A stretch of DNA of 47,780 bases from Pseudomonas putida (GCF_001941965.1 NZ_MKZO01000041.1:1-47780), one strand, 5' to 3'; shown: positions 18,868 to 27,071, counted from the stretch's first letter. Numbers and translations are program-made. Notes: a model not told the origin generated them from the sequence alone.

Positions 18868-19218
18868 TTAGAACTCCAGCCCGCCTTCACGAGCAGCATC
18901 AGCCAGCGCTTTCACGCGGCCATGGTACTTGAAGCCGGAACGGTCAAAGGCAACTTGAGATACACCGGCGGCTTTCGCACGCTCAGCTACCAGCTTGCCA
19001 ACCTTAGTGGCCGCGTCGATGTTGCCGGTGGCGCCATCACGCAGTTCTTTGTCCAAAGTCGAGGCGCTGGCCAGGACTTTGCTGCCGTCGGCCGAGATGA
19101 CCTGGGCGTAGATGTGCTGCGAGGAGCGGAACACGCACAGACGCACGACTTCGAGTTCGTGCATTTTCAGGCGTGCTTTGCGAGCGCGACGCAGACGAGT
19201 AACTTTTTTGTCGGTCAT
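18868..19218 (-). CDS. rplR: 50S ribosomal protein L18
   Basis: L18 binds 5S rRNA with L5 and joins it to the large subunit. The 116-aa sequence has a basic start (KKVTRLRRARKARLK) and the conserved core LCVFRSSQHIYAQVIS, ending VAFDRSGFKYHGRVKALADA. It lies between rplF and rpsE. Confidence 0.98.
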   Translation of the reverse strand: MTDKKVTRLRRARKARLKMHELEVVRLCVFRSSQHIYAQVISADGSKVLASASTLDKELRDGATGNIDAATKVGKLVAERAKAAGVSQVAFDRSGFKYHGRVKALADAAREGGLEF

Positions 19219-19228
19219 TTGCTATGCC

Positions 19229-19762
19229 CTACTTCTTCTTGGCTTCTTTACGACGGACTACTTCGTCCGCGTAACGCACACCCTTGCCTTTGTACGGCTC
19301 TGGTGGACGGAAGTCGCGGATTTCAGCGGCCACCTGACCTACCAGCTGCTTGTCGATACCCTTGATCAGGATGTCGGTCTGGCTAGGAGTTTCAGCGGTG
19401 ATACCGGCTGGCAGTTCGTAATCCACTGGATGCGAGAAGCCGAGCGCCAGGTTCAGCACGTTGCCTTTGGCTTGTGCTTTGTAACCAACACCGACCAGCT
19501 GGAGCTTGCGCTCGAAGCCTTGGCTTACGCCCTGGACCATGTTGTTTACCAGGGCACGGGTGGTACCGGCCATAGCGCGGGTTTGTTGATCGCCGTTGCG
19601 AGCAGCGAAACGCAGCTCACCAGCTTCTTCGATCACTTCTACGGACGAGTGAACATTCAGTTCGAGAGTGCCCTTGGCACCCTTCACCGAAAGCTGCTGG
19701 CCGGCGAATTTTACTTCGACACCGGATGGCAGCTTAACGGGGTTCTTAGCGACGCGAGACAT
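19229..19762 (-). CDS. rplF: 50S ribosomal protein L6
   Basis: L6 lies near the sarcin-ricin loop and the factor-binding site. The 177-aa protein has two similar domains and the signatures MVQGVSQGFERKLQLVGVGY and PPEPYKGKGVRYADE in its C-terminal half. It follows rpsH by 12 nt. Confidence 0.98.
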   Translation of the reverse strand: MSRVAKNPVKLPSGVEVKFAGQQLSVKGAKGTLELNVHSSVEVIEEAGELRFAARNGDQQTRAMAGTTRALVNNMVQGVSQGFERKLQLVGVGYKAQAKGNVLNLALGFSHPVDYELPAGITAETPSQTDILIKGIDKQLVGQVAAEIRDFRPPEPYKGKGVRYADEVVRRKEAKKK

Positions 19763-19774
19763 GCTTATCCCCCC

Positions 19775-20167
19775 TTAGAACACTGTGCAGAGAACTTCGC
19801 CGCCAACACCGGCAGCACGCGCAGCACGATCAGTCATCACACCTTTGTTGGTGGAGACGATAGACACGCCCAGACCGCCACGTACTTTCGGCAGATCTTC
19901 GACGGACTTGTACTGGCGCAGACCAGGACGGCTTACGCGCTTGACTTCCTCGATGACCGGACGGCCTTCGAAGTATTTCAGCTCGATGGAGAGCGATGGC
20001 TTGGCATCGGCGGTTACAGCGTAACCAGCGATGTAACCTTCGTCCTTCAGAACTTTGGCGACCGCAACCTTCAGAGTCGAAGAAGGCATGCTTACGACGG
20101 ACTTTTCAGCCATCTGGGCATTACGGATGCGAGTTAGCATGTCCGCTAACGGGTCCTGCATACTCAT
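19775..20167 (-). CDS. rpsH: 30S ribosomal protein S8
   Basis: S8 is a primary 16S rRNA binder, and in E. coli it represses the spc operon. The 130-aa protein begins MSMQDPLADMLTRIRNAQ and ends with the conserved STNKGVMTDRAARAAGVGGEVLCTVF. The gap to the upstream gene, rpsN, is 208 bp. The gap holds a hairpin, a promoter and a structured leader, so rpsH and the genes after it can be transcribed on their own. Confidence 0.98.
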   Translation of the reverse strand: MSMQDPLADMLTRIRNAQMAEKSVVSMPSSTLKVAVAKVLKDEGYIAGYAVTADAKPSLSIELKYFEGRPVIEEVKRVSRPGLRQYKSVEDLPKVRGGLGVSIVSTNKGVMTDRAARAAGVGGEVLCTVF

Positions 20168-20217
20168 GGGCTAGACGCTCCTGATACACAAATTAATTAG
20201 CCTCTCGGCTACTACTG

Positions 20218-20256
20218 TCACCTGAATCTGCGCGGGCAAAACCCGGGCTCAGGTGA
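20218..20256 (-). promoter_or_regulatory. Structured 5' leader of rpsH (possible regulatory RNA)
   Basis: TCACCTGA (20218-20225) and TCAGGTGA (20249-20256) form a perfect 8-bp stem. An inner CGGG/CCCG pairing (20233-20236 with 20242-20245) lies within it. The structure begins at the predicted transcription start and precedes rpsH by about 50 nt. It could be a binding site for S8 or another ribosomal protein, or simply a stabilising hairpin. Confidence 0.5.
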
Positions 20257-20263
20257 GCCGGTC

Positions 20264-20292
20264 ATTCTAGACACATCCCTGAAACGAAACAA
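20264..20292 (-). promoter_or_regulatory. Internal promoter of the spc operon (before rpsH)
   Basis: On the minus strand, TTGTTT (20287-20292) and TAGAAT (20264-20269) are spaced by exactly 17 bp. The -35 lies within the 3' arm of the preceding hairpin. The -10 has five of six consensus bases. It would give rpsH and the following genes their own transcript. Confidence 0.7.
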
Positions 20293-20314
20293 GCCCCATA
20301 AGGGGCTTGTTTCG
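20285..20314 (-). terminator. Terminator-like hairpin after rpsN
   Basis: A perfect 13-bp stem, CGAAACAAGCCCC (20285-20297) with GGGGCTTGTTTCG (20302-20314), closes a 4-nt loop. The tail on the minus strand is a broken T-run (TTTC). It would stop or attenuate transcription between rpsN and rpsH. Confidence 0.72.
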
Positions 20315-20375
20315 ATGCAAGATCACCGGTGGTCGGAAGATCGCTCCCCCGCCACCAGGACGCTGCCGGTACGTC

Positions 20376-20681
20376 TTACCAGCTGGCCTTGACCAGACCT
20401 GGAACGTCACCGCGCATTGCTGCTTCACGCAGCTTGTTACGGCCGAGGCCGAACTTGCGGTAAACGCCGTGTGGACGACCGGTGAGGCGGCAACGGTTAC
20501 GCAGGCGCGAGGCGCTGGCGTCACGTGGTTGCTTCTGCAGAGCTACGACAGCAGCGAAACGCTCTTCTGGACTTGCGTTCAGATCAACGATGGTTGCTTT
20601 CAGCTCAGCACGCTTCTTGGCGTATTTAGCGACCGTGAGCTGACGCTTCAGCTCGCGGTTTTTCATGCTCTTCTTGGCCAT
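20376..20681 (-). CDS. rpsN: 30S ribosomal protein S14
   Basis: S14 is a head protein needed for late 30S assembly. This is the long zinc-free type: 101 aa with RCRLTGRPHGVYRKFG and no CxxC pairs. The ATG at 20681 (MAKKSMKNRELKRQ) is chosen over an upstream in-frame start because it gives the family N-terminus and follows rplE by 13 nt. After it the spc operon is interrupted by a 208-bp regulatory gap. Confidence 0.97.
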   Translation of the reverse strand: MAKKSMKNRELKRQLTVAKYAKKRAELKATIVDLNASPEERFAAVVALQKQPRDASASRLRNRCRLTGRPHGVYRKFGLGRNKLREAAMRGDVPGLVKASW

Positions 20682-20694
20682 TTTCCTACTCCAA

Positions 20695-21234
20695 TCAGTT
20701 GCGGAACGGGAATTTGAAAGCACGCAGCAGGGCGCGACCTTCGTCATCCGTACGAGCAGTGGTGGTCAGGGTAATGTCCAGACCGCGGAGAGCATCGATC
20801 TTGTCGTAGTCGATTTCCGGGAAGATGATCTGCTCTTTCACGCCCATGCTGTAGTTGCCACGGCCATCGAAGGACTTGGCATTCAGGCCGCGGAAGTCGC
20901 GAACCCGAGGCAGGGAGATCGCCAGCAGGCGGTCCAGGAACTCGTACATACGGTCACGGCGCAGGGTGACTTTGACGCCGATCGGCCAGCCTTCGCGGAC
21001 TTTGAAGCCAGCGATGGATTTCCGGGCGAAGGTCACAACAGCTTTCTGGCCGGTGATCTTTTCCAGGTCGGCAACAGCGTGCTCGATGACTTTTTTGTCG
21101 CCGATCGCTTCGCCCAGACCCATGTTCAGGGTGATCTTGGTAACGCGCGGAACTTCCATCACGTTCGCCAGCTTAAGTTCTTCCTTAAGCTTGGGAGCGA
21201 TTTCCTTCCGATAAATCTCTTTCAGTCGTGCCAT
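20695..21234 (-). CDS. rplE: 50S ribosomal protein L5
   Basis: L5 binds 5S rRNA and contacts P-site tRNA and S13. The 179-aa protein contains MEVPRVTKITLNMGLGEA and the C-terminal ALRGLDITLTTTARTDDEGRALL. It lies between rplX and rpsN. In enterics S8 represses translation here. I did not find the S8 target at this start by eye. Confidence 0.98.
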   Translation of the reverse strand: MARLKEIYRKEIAPKLKEELKLANVMEVPRVTKITLNMGLGEAIGDKKVIEHAVADLEKITGQKAVVTFARKSIAGFKVREGWPIGVKVTLRRDRMYEFLDRLLAISLPRVRDFRGLNAKSFDGRGNYSMGVKEQIIFPEIDYDKIDALRGLDITLTTTARTDDEGRALLRAFKFPFRN

Positions 21235-21254
21235 GGTCTTCTACCTAGCAGTGT

Positions 21255-21569
21255 TCAAGCATCAACCGCTTTTTGGGTCGACTTGAAGACACGAATTTTT
21301 TTGCCGTCTTCTACTTTGAAACCAACGCGGTCAGCCTTGTTGGTTTCGCCGTTGAAAATGGCGACGTTGGAAGCGTGCAGTGGCGCTTCTTTCTCGACGA
21401 TACCGCCTTGTACGCCCGACATCGGGTTAGGCTTGGTATGACGCTTCACCAGGTTGATCCCACCAACGACCAGACGGTCGTCAGCGAGCACCTTCAGCAC
21501 CTTACCGCGCTTACCTTTGTCTTTGCCGGCGATCACGATGATCTCGTCGTCACGACGAATCTTTTGCAT
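21255..21569 (-). CDS. rplX: 50S ribosomal protein L24
   Basis: L24 is an assembly initiator at the 5' end of 23S rRNA. The 104-aa protein has a KOW motif at its start (RRDDEIIVIAGKDKGKRGKV) and VKRHTKPNPMSGVQGGIVEKE in the middle. It follows rplN by 11 nt. Confidence 0.98.
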   Translation of the reverse strand: MQKIRRDDEIIVIAGKDKGKRGKVLKVLADDRLVVGGINLVKRHTKPNPMSGVQGGIVEKEAPLHASNVAIFNGETNKADRVGFKVEDGKKIRVFKSTQKAVDA

Positions 21570-21580
21570 GTCGGATCTCC

Positions 21581-21949
21581 TTACAGCACTTCTGGGGCGA
21601 GCGAGACGATCTTCATGAACTTCTCGGTACGAAGTTCACGGGTCACTGGCCCAAAGATACGGGTGCCGATCGGCTCTTGCTTGTTGTTCAGCAGAACAGC
21701 AGCGTTGCCATCAAAGCGGATGATGGAGCCGTCAGCACGACGGACGCCATGGCGAGTACGGACCACAACAGCGGTCATTACCTGGCCTTTCTTCACTTTA
21801 CCGCGCGGAATTGCTTCCTTGACGGTTACTTTGATGATGTCACCGATACCGGCGTAACGACGGTGCGAACCGCCGAGAACCTTGATGCACATGACGCGAC
21901 GAGCGCCGCTGTTATCGGCCACATCGAGCATGGATTGAGTCTGAATCAT
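21581..21949 (-). CDS. rplN: 50S ribosomal protein L14
   Basis: L14 is a subunit-interface protein and the target of the silencing factor RsfS. The 122-aa sequence begins MIQTQSMLDVADNSGARR and has the core VVRTRHGVRRADGSIIRFD. It is the first gene of the spc operon. No separate promoter was picked, so it may be transcribed through from the S10 operon. Confidence 0.98.
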   Translation of the reverse strand: MIQTQSMLDVADNSGARRVMCIKVLGGSHRRYAGIGDIIKVTVKEAIPRGKVKKGQVMTAVVVRTRHGVRRADGSIIRFDGNAAVLLNNKQEPIGTRIFGPVTRELRTEKFMKIVSLAPEVL

Positions 21950-21972
21950 AAAATATCTCCGACCCCTAGCCC

Positions 21973-22239
21973 TTAGACTTCAACAGCGCGTTCGAGAACT
22001 TCAACCAGTGCCCAGGACTTGGTCTTGGCCAGCGGACGGGTTTCACGGATGGAAACCTTGTCGCCGATTTTGCATTGGTTGGCTTCGTCGTGCGCGTGCA
22101 GCTTAGTCGAACGCTTAACGTATTTACCGTAGATCGGGTGCTTTACGCGACGCTCGATCAGTACGGTGATGGTCTTGTCCATCTTGTCGCTGACGACACG
22201 GCCAGTCAGCGTACGGACGGTTTTTTCAGCTTCAGCCAT
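21973..22239 (-). CDS. rpsQ: 30S ribosomal protein S17
   Basis: This 88-aa primary 16S rRNA-binding protein has an OB fold. It includes LTGRVVSDKMDKTITVLIER and HDEANQCKIGDKVSIRETRPLAK (shown in part). The ATG at 22239 (MAEAEKTVRT) is preferred to a GTG two codons earlier because it gives the family start. The gap to rpmC is 2 nt. Confidence 0.96.
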   Translation of the reverse strand: MAEAEKTVRTLTGRVVSDKMDKTITVLIERRVKHPIYGKYVKRSTKLHAHDEANQCKIGDKVSIRETRPLAKTKSWALVEVLERAVEV

Positions 22240-22241
22240 GA

Positions 22242-22433
22242 TCACTTACCTGCCTGCTGGTTGAGCACAGTTTTCACGCGAGCGATGTCACGCTTAACTT
22301 GCGAGAGCAGGTGCGACTGCCCCAACTGGCCAGTTGCTTTCTGCATACGCAGATTGAACTGGTCGCGCAGCAAGCCGAGCAGTTGCTCGTTCAGTTGCTG
22401 TGCTGATTGTTCACGAAGTTCATTCGCTTTCAT
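22242..22433 (-). CDS. rpmC: 50S ribosomal protein L29
   Basis: This 63-aa two-helix protein sits near the tunnel exit, beside L23, where trigger factor and SRP dock. It begins MKANELREQSAQQLNEQL and has LRMQKATGQLGQSHLL. The ATG at 22433 shares one base with the stop of rplP, so it is translationally coupled. A GTG one codon earlier is less likely. Confidence 0.96.
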   Translation of the reverse strand: MKANELREQSAQQLNEQLLGLLRDQFNLRMQKATGQLGQSHLLSQVKRDIARVKTVLNQQAGK

Positions 22434-22846
22434 CACATCACCGTCCGCTTAACAAAGGAGGTGGCGAGAGGCAGCTTTGCAGCAGCCAGGGCAAAAGCCT
22501 CACGCGCCAGCTCTTCAGAAACACCCTCGATCTCGTACAGGACTTTGCCTGGCTGGATCTGGGCAACCCAGTACTCCACGGAACCTTTACCTTTACCCAT
22601 CCGCACTTCGAGAGGCTTCTTGGTAACCGGCTTGTCCGGGAACACACGGATCCAGATTTTGCCGCCACGTTTTACGTGACGGGTCAGCGCACGACGCGCG
22701 GACTCAATCTGACGGGCGGTGAGACGACCGCGGGCAACAGCTTTCAGGGCGAATTCGCCGAAGCTGACCTTGCTACCGCGCAGTGCCAGACCACGGTTGT
22801 GACCAGTCATCTGCTTGCGGAATTTTGTACGCTTTGGTTGCAACAT
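22433..22846 (-). CDS. rplP: 50S ribosomal protein L16
   Basis: L16 organises the A-site tRNA-binding pocket. The 137-aa protein begins MLQPKRTKFRKQMTGHNRG. It carries KPLEVRMGKGKGSVEYWVAQ, the loop hydroxylated on an Arg by RoxA-type oxygenases in E. coli. It lies 12 nt after rpsC. Confidence 0.98.
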   Translation of the reverse strand: MLQPKRTKFRKQMTGHNRGLALRGSKVSFGEFALKAVARGRLTARQIESARRALTRHVKRGGKIWIRVFPDKPVTKKPLEVRMGKGKGSVEYWVAQIQPGKVLYEIEGVSEELAREAFALAAAKLPLATSFVKRTVM

Positions 22847-22858
22847 TTGGCGTACCCC

Positions 22859-23545
22859 TTACTTAGCAGCTTTTTTACGAGGCGCTGGTGCTTGTGGTTT
22901 CAGTTCTTCTTGGCGACCACCAATTACTTCGCCTTTGAAGATCCAAACCTTGACACCGATCACACCGTAGGTGGTGTGAGCTTCGTAGGTGGCATAGTCG
23001 ATATCGGCACGCAGGGTGTGCAGTGGCACACGACCTTCGCGATACCATTCAGTACGTGCGATTTCAGCACCGCCGAGACGACCGCTCACTTGGATCTTGA
23101 TGCCTTTGGCACCAATGCGCATGGCGTTCTGTACGGCGCGCTTCATGGCGCGACGGAACATCACACGACGCTCCAGCTGCTGAGCTACGCTCTGAGCAAC
23201 CAGCATACCGTCGAGCTCCGGCTTGCGGATCTCTTCGATATTGATGTGCACAGGCACACCCATTTGCTTGGTCAGGTCCTGACGCAGTTTCTCAACATCT
23301 TCACCTTTCTTCCCGATAACGATACCTGGACGAGCGGTGTGGATGGTGATGCGTGCAGTTTGAGCCGGACGATGGATATCGATACGGCTAACGGACGCGC
23401 TTTTTAGTTTGTCTTGGAGGTACTCACGCGTTTTCAGATCCTTCAACAGGTAATCTGCGTAAGTAGCACCGTCTGCATACCAGACGGAGGTGTGCTCCTT
23501 GACGATTCCCAGGCGAATGCCAGTGGGATGTACTTTCTGACCCAT
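22859..23545 (-). CDS. rpsC: 30S ribosomal protein S3
   Basis: S3 forms part of the mRNA entry tunnel and helicase centre with S4 and S5. The 228-aa protein starts at the ATG at 23545 (MGQKVHPTGIRLG), not at the longer frame upstream that overlaps rplV. The KH domain contains GIVIGKKGEDVEKLRQDL with its GKKG loop. The C-terminal domain has GRLGGAEIARTEWYREGRVP. The C-terminus is lysine-rich. Confidence 0.98.
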   Translation of the reverse strand: MGQKVHPTGIRLGIVKEHTSVWYADGATYADYLLKDLKTREYLQDKLKSASVSRIDIHRPAQTARITIHTARPGIVIGKKGEDVEKLRQDLTKQMGVPVHINIEEIRKPELDGMLVAQSVAQQLERRVMFRRAMKRAVQNAMRIGAKGIKIQVSGRLGGAEIARTEWYREGRVPLHTLRADIDYATYEAHTTYGVIGVKVWIFKGEVIGGRQEELKPQAPAPRKKAAK

Positions 23546-23558
23546 CTGATCGACTCCG

Positions 23559-23891
23559 TTACTTGTCCGCAACCTTGACAGTGATATGGCAAGACCGCTT
23601 GACGATGCGATCAGCGCGGCCTTTGGCACGCGGCATGATGCGCTTCAGCGAACGCCCTTCGTTGACGAAAACGGTGGAGACCTTCAGGTCATCAACGTCT
23701 GCGCCTTCGTTATGCTCGGCGTTGGCTACGGCCGACTCGAGGACTTTCTTCATGATTTCAGCGGCTTTTTTGCTGCTGAAAGCCAACAGGTTGAGCGCTT
23801 CGCCCACCTTCTTCCCGCGGATCTGGTCGGCGACCAAGCGGGCTTTCTGGGCGGAGATGCGAGCGCCCGACAACTTAGCGGCTACTTCCAT
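23559..23891 (-). CDS. rplV: 50S ribosomal protein L22
   Basis: L22 lines the exit tunnel with a long beta hairpin. The 110-aa sequence begins [19 protein letters not shown]. It contains the hairpin tip [15 protein letters not shown] intact, so there is no sign of the known macrolide-resistance deletion. It lies 11 nt after rpsS. Confidence 0.98.
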
Positions 23892-23902
23892 TTCCTTACC
23901 CC

Positions 23903-24178
23903 TTAACGCTTGGCTTTCTTGTCAGCCACGTGCCCGCGGTAGGTGCGGGTACCGGCGAACTCGCCCAGTTTATGGCCGACCATGTCTTCGTTCACGAGAA
24001 CTGGGACGTGTTGACGACCGTTGTGTACCGCGATGGTCAGACCGACCATTTGTGGCAGGATCATCGAACGGCGCGACCAGGTCTTAACTGGTTTGCGATC
24101 GTTCTTTTCCGCCGCCACTTCGATCTTCTTCAGTAGGTGAAGATCAATAAAAGGACCTTTTTTCAGAGAACGTGGCAC
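23903..24178 (-). CDS. rpsS: 30S ribosomal protein S19
   Basis: S19 is a head protein forming a complex with S13 and contacting the large subunit. The 91-aa sequence begins [18 protein letters not shown] and has the signature [20 protein letters not shown]. It follows rplB by 16 nt in the S10 operon. Confidence 0.98.
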
Positions 24179-24194
24179 TGTCGTATCCCTCTAT

Positions 24195-25019
24195 TTACTT
24201 GCGACGACGGACGATCATATTGTCGGTACGCTTATTACCACGAGTCTTCGCACCCTTGGTTGGGAAGCCCCATGGCGATACCGGATGACGACCACCGGAG
24301 GTACGACCTTCACCACCACCATGCGGGTGGTCAACCGGGTTCATGGCAACACCACGAACGGTTGGGCGAACGCCACGCCAGCGTTTGGCACCAGCTTTAC
24401 CCAGCGAACGCAGGCTGTGCTCGGAGTTCGAGACTTCGCCCAGGGTCGCACGGCACTCAGCCAGTACTTTACGCATTTCACCAGAGCGCAGACGCAGGGT
24501 CACGTAGACACCTTCGCGAGCGATCAGCTGAGCCGAAGCACCAGCGGAACGAGCGATCTGTGCACCTTTGCCCGGCTTCAGTTCGATGCCGTGAATGGTG
24601 CTACCTACTGGGATGTTGCGCAGCTGCAGGGAGTTGCCTGGCTTGATTGGAGCCAGAGCACCTGCGATCAGCTGGTCGCCAGCGCTCACGCCTTTAGGCG
24701 CGATGATGTAGCGACGCTCGCCGTCTGCGTAGCACAGCAGGGCAATGTGAGCAGTACGGTTCGGGTCGTATTCGATACGCTCGACAGTGGCGGCGATGCC
24801 GTCCTTGTCGTTGCGACGGAAGTCGACCAGACGGTAGTGCTGCTTGTGACCACCACCCACGTGACGGGTAGTGATACGACCATTGTTGTTACGACCACCA
24901 GACTTCGATTTTTTCTCGATCAGCGGTGCGTGAGGAGCGCCTTTGTGCAGCTCCTGGTTGACCACCTTGACCACAAAACGGCGGCCAGGGGAAGTCGGTT
25001 TGCATTTAACGATTGCCAT
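24195..25019 (-). CDS. rplB: 50S ribosomal protein L2
   Basis: L2 is a core protein near the peptidyl-transferase centre, required for subunit joining. The 274-aa protein begins MAIVKCKPTSPGRRFVVKV. It carries the conserved C-terminal loop VAMNPVDHPHGGGEGRTSGG with its essential histidine. It lies 14 nt after rplW. Confidence 0.98.
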   Translation of the reverse strand: MAIVKCKPTSPGRRFVVKVVNQELHKGAPHAPLIEKKSKSGGRNNNGRITTRHVGGGHKQHYRLVDFRRNDKDGIAATVERIEYDPNRTAHIALLCYADGERRYIIAPKGVSAGDQLIAGALAPIKPGNSLQLRNIPVGSTIHGIELKPGKGAQIARSAGASAQLIAREGVYVTLRLRSGEMRKVLAECRATLGEVSNSEHSLRSLGKAGAKRWRGVRPTVRGVAMNPVDHPHGGGEGRTSGGRHPVSPWGFPTKGAKTRGNKRTDNMIVRRRK

Positions 25020-25033
25020 GATGCACCCCTTCC

Positions 25034-25333
25034 TTACTCAGCACTGCTGCTGAAATCGAGATCTTGGCCTGGCTGAAGGGAGATGATCGCCTTCTTCCAG
25101 TCATTGCGCTTGCCCAGGCCACGAGCGGTGCGTTTGGTCTTACCCAGAACATTCAGGGTAGCAACGCTTTCCACTTTGACGCTGAACAGGCTTTCAACGG
25201 CCTTCTTGATTTCCAGCTTGGTTGCATCGGTAGCAACCTTGAAAACGAACTGGCCTTTCTTGTCAGCCAGAACCGTAGCCTTCTCGGAAACGTGCGGGCC
25301 AAGTAGAACTTTGAATACGCGTTCCTGGTTCAT
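25034..25333 (-). CDS. rplW: 50S ribosomal protein L23
   Basis: L23 is the docking point for trigger factor and SRP at the tunnel exit. The 99-aa protein has VLLGPHVSEKATVLADKKGQ and NVLGKTKRTARGLGKRNDWK. Its ATG overlaps the rplD stop by 4 nt (ATGA), a coupling signal. Confidence 0.98.
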   Translation of the reverse strand: MNQERVFKVLLGPHVSEKATVLADKKGQFVFKVATDATKLEIKKAVESLFSVKVESVATLNVLGKTKRTARGLGKRNDWKKAIISLQPGQDLDFSSSAE

Positions 25334-25932
25334 CCCAGCAGCTCCTCGAATTTCTTCACTGCCGAAACAGTGATCAACACTTTTTCGTAGGCGATCAGGC
25401 TGACTGGGTCGGAACCCTGGACGTCACGTACGTCGACGTGCGGCAGGTTGCGAGCGGCCAGGTACAGGTTCTGGTCAACAGCGTCCGAAACGATCAGAAC
25501 GTCGTTCAGACCCATGCCGTTCAGCTTGTTCAGCAGATCTTTGGTTTTTGGCGCTTCGACAGCGAAGTCCTGAACCACGACCAGACGGTCGCTACGCACC
25601 AGCTCGGAGAGGATCGAACGCAGTGCTGCGCGATACATCTTCTTGTTGAGCTTCTGCGAGTGATCTTGAGGACGAGCTGCGAAGGTTACACCACCGCCAC
25701 GCCAGATCGGACCACGAGTGGTACCAGCACGAGCACGGCCAGTACCCTTCTGACGCCATGGGCGCTTACCGCCACCAGCCACGTCGGAACGGGTCTTTTG
25801 CTGCTTGGTGCCCTGACGACCGCCAGCCATGTAGGCTACGACTGCCTGGTGAACCAGAGTCTCGTTGAATTCGCCACCGAAGGTCAGTTCGGAAACTTCG
25901 ATCGCCTGAGCGTCATTTACATTAAGTTGCAT
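25330..25932 (-). CDS. rplD: 50S ribosomal protein L4
   Basis: L4 reaches into the exit tunnel with a long loop. In E. coli it represses the S10 operon at transcription and translation. The 200-aa protein has the loop residues KRPWRQKGTGRARAGTTRGP intact. The predicted S10 leader in this window is only about 57 nt and lacks the long E. coli type leader, so L4 control by the E. coli mechanism is doubtful here. Confidence 0.98.
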   Translation of the reverse strand: MQLNVNDAQAIEVSELTFGGEFNETLVHQAVVAYMAGGRQGTKQQKTRSDVAGGGKRPWRQKGTGRARAGTTRGPIWRGGGVTFAARPQDHSQKLNKKMYRAALRSILSELVRSDRLVVVQDFAVEAPKTKDLLNKLNGMGLNDVLIVSDAVDQNLYLAARNLPHVDVRDVQGSDPVSLIAYEKVLITVSAVKKFEELLG

Positions 25933-25944
25933 GTCAGTTTCCCC

Positions 25945-26580
25945 TTACCCGCGAGCCTTGACAGCCGGACGCACAACAACATCACCGCCAGTAGCGCCAG
26001 GAACGGCACCCTTGACCAGCAACAGATTGCGTTCAGCGTCGACGCGCACTACTTCCAGGGACTGAACGGTCACGCGCTCGGCGCCCATGTGACCGGACAT
26101 TTTCTTGCCCTTGAATACACGACCAGGAGTCTGGCACTGGCCGATAGAGCCCGGGACGCGGTGGGAAACGGAGTTACCGTGGGTATTGTCTTGACCGCGG
26201 AAGTTCCAGCGCTTGATGGTACCGGCAAAGCCTTTACCTTTGGACTGACCGGTAACGTCTACCAGTTGGCCCGCAGCGAAGAGTTCAGCATTGATCGAGT
26301 CGCCAGCCTGGAACTCGCCTTCTTCAAGACGGAATTCCCAGACACCGCGACCAGCGGCAACGTTCGCTTTAGCGAAATGACCTGCCTGAGCGGCAGTCAC
26401 GCGCGAAGCACGACGCTCACCAACAGTGACTTGCACTGCACGGTAGCCATCGGTTTCTTCAGTTTTGAACTGGGTGACACGATTCGGTTCGATCTCGATG
26501 ACCGTGACCGGAATGGAGACACCTTCTTCGGTGAAAATGCGGGTCATACCGCACTTACGACCGATTACACCAATAGTCAT
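25945..26580 (-). CDS. rplC: 50S ribosomal protein L3
   Basis: L3 reaches the peptidyl-transferase centre and starts large-subunit assembly. The 211-aa protein starts at the ATG at 26580 (MTIGVIGRKCGMTRIF), with GAGG 8 nt before it. A longer in-frame start is rejected. The loop HGNSVSHRVPGSIGQCQTPG contains the Gln methylated by PrmB in E. coli. The gap to rpsJ is 81 nt. Confidence 0.98.
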   Translation of the reverse strand: MTIGVIGRKCGMTRIFTEEGVSIPVTVIEIEPNRVTQFKTEETDGYRAVQVTVGERRASRVTAAQAGHFAKANVAAGRGVWEFRLEEGEFQAGDSINAELFAAGQLVDVTGQSKGKGFAGTIKRWNFRGQDNTHGNSVSHRVPGSIGQCQTPGRVFKGKKMSGHMGAERVTVQSLEVVRVDAERNLLLVKGAVPGATGGDVVVRPAVKARG

Positions 26581-26661
26581 GTTGTAAACCTCATGAGTGT
26601 ACGGGGCTTTCACCCGCTATGGCCGCCCATTTCAGAGCGTTACACGACTAAGACCCGAGTC

Positions 26662-26973
26662 TTAGCCGAGGCTGATCTGCACTTCCACACCTGCCGCAAG
26701 ATCAAGCTTCATAAGAGCATCAACGGTTTTATCCGTTGGCTGGACGATGTCCAGAACGCGCTTATGAGTACGGATCTCGTACTGGTCACGCGCGTCTTTG
26801 TTGACGTGCGGGGAGACCAGAACGGTGAACCGCTCTTTACGGGTAGGCAGTGGAATTGGACCACGCACCTGAGCACCAGTACGTTTCGCGGTTTCCACGA
26901 TTTCCTGGGTAGATTGGTCGATCAGGCGATGGTCGAATGCCTTCAACCTGATACGGATTTGCTGATTTTGCAT
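26662..26973 (-). CDS. rpsJ: 30S ribosomal protein S10 (NusE)
   Basis: S10 has two roles: small-subunit head protein and NusE, the partner of NusB and NusG in antitermination. The 103-aa sequence begins [20 protein letters not shown] and has [15 protein letters not shown]. It is the first gene of the S10 operon, with its own near-consensus promoter about 70 nt upstream. NusG is also encoded in this window. Confidence 0.98.
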
Positions 26974-27004
26974 TGGATTTCAGACTCCAGGCTGCTATTC
27001 CCAC

Positions 27005-27021
27005 CGGGCGCACTACGCCCG
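27005..27021 (-). promoter_or_regulatory. Small hairpin in the S10 operon leader
   Basis: CGGGCG (27005-27010) pairs with CGCCCG (27016-27021) around a 5-nt loop in the short leader before rpsJ. There is no T-run, so it is not a terminator. It is too small to be the E. coli L4 target. Confidence 0.4.
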
Positions 27022-27036
27022 TTAAAAGGAGGCGTG

Positions 27037-27065
27037 ATTCTATAGACGCCCATATTGGGTGTCAA
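27037..27065 (-). promoter_or_regulatory. Promoter of the S10 operon (rpsJ)
   Basis: On the minus strand, a consensus -35 TTGACA (27060-27065) is followed after exactly 17 bp by -10 TAGAAT (27037-27042). This is the strongest promoter match in the window. It begins only 7 bp after the T-tract of the tuf terminator, so termination and re-initiation are adjacent. Confidence 0.9.
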
Positions 27066-27071
27066 CCCAAT

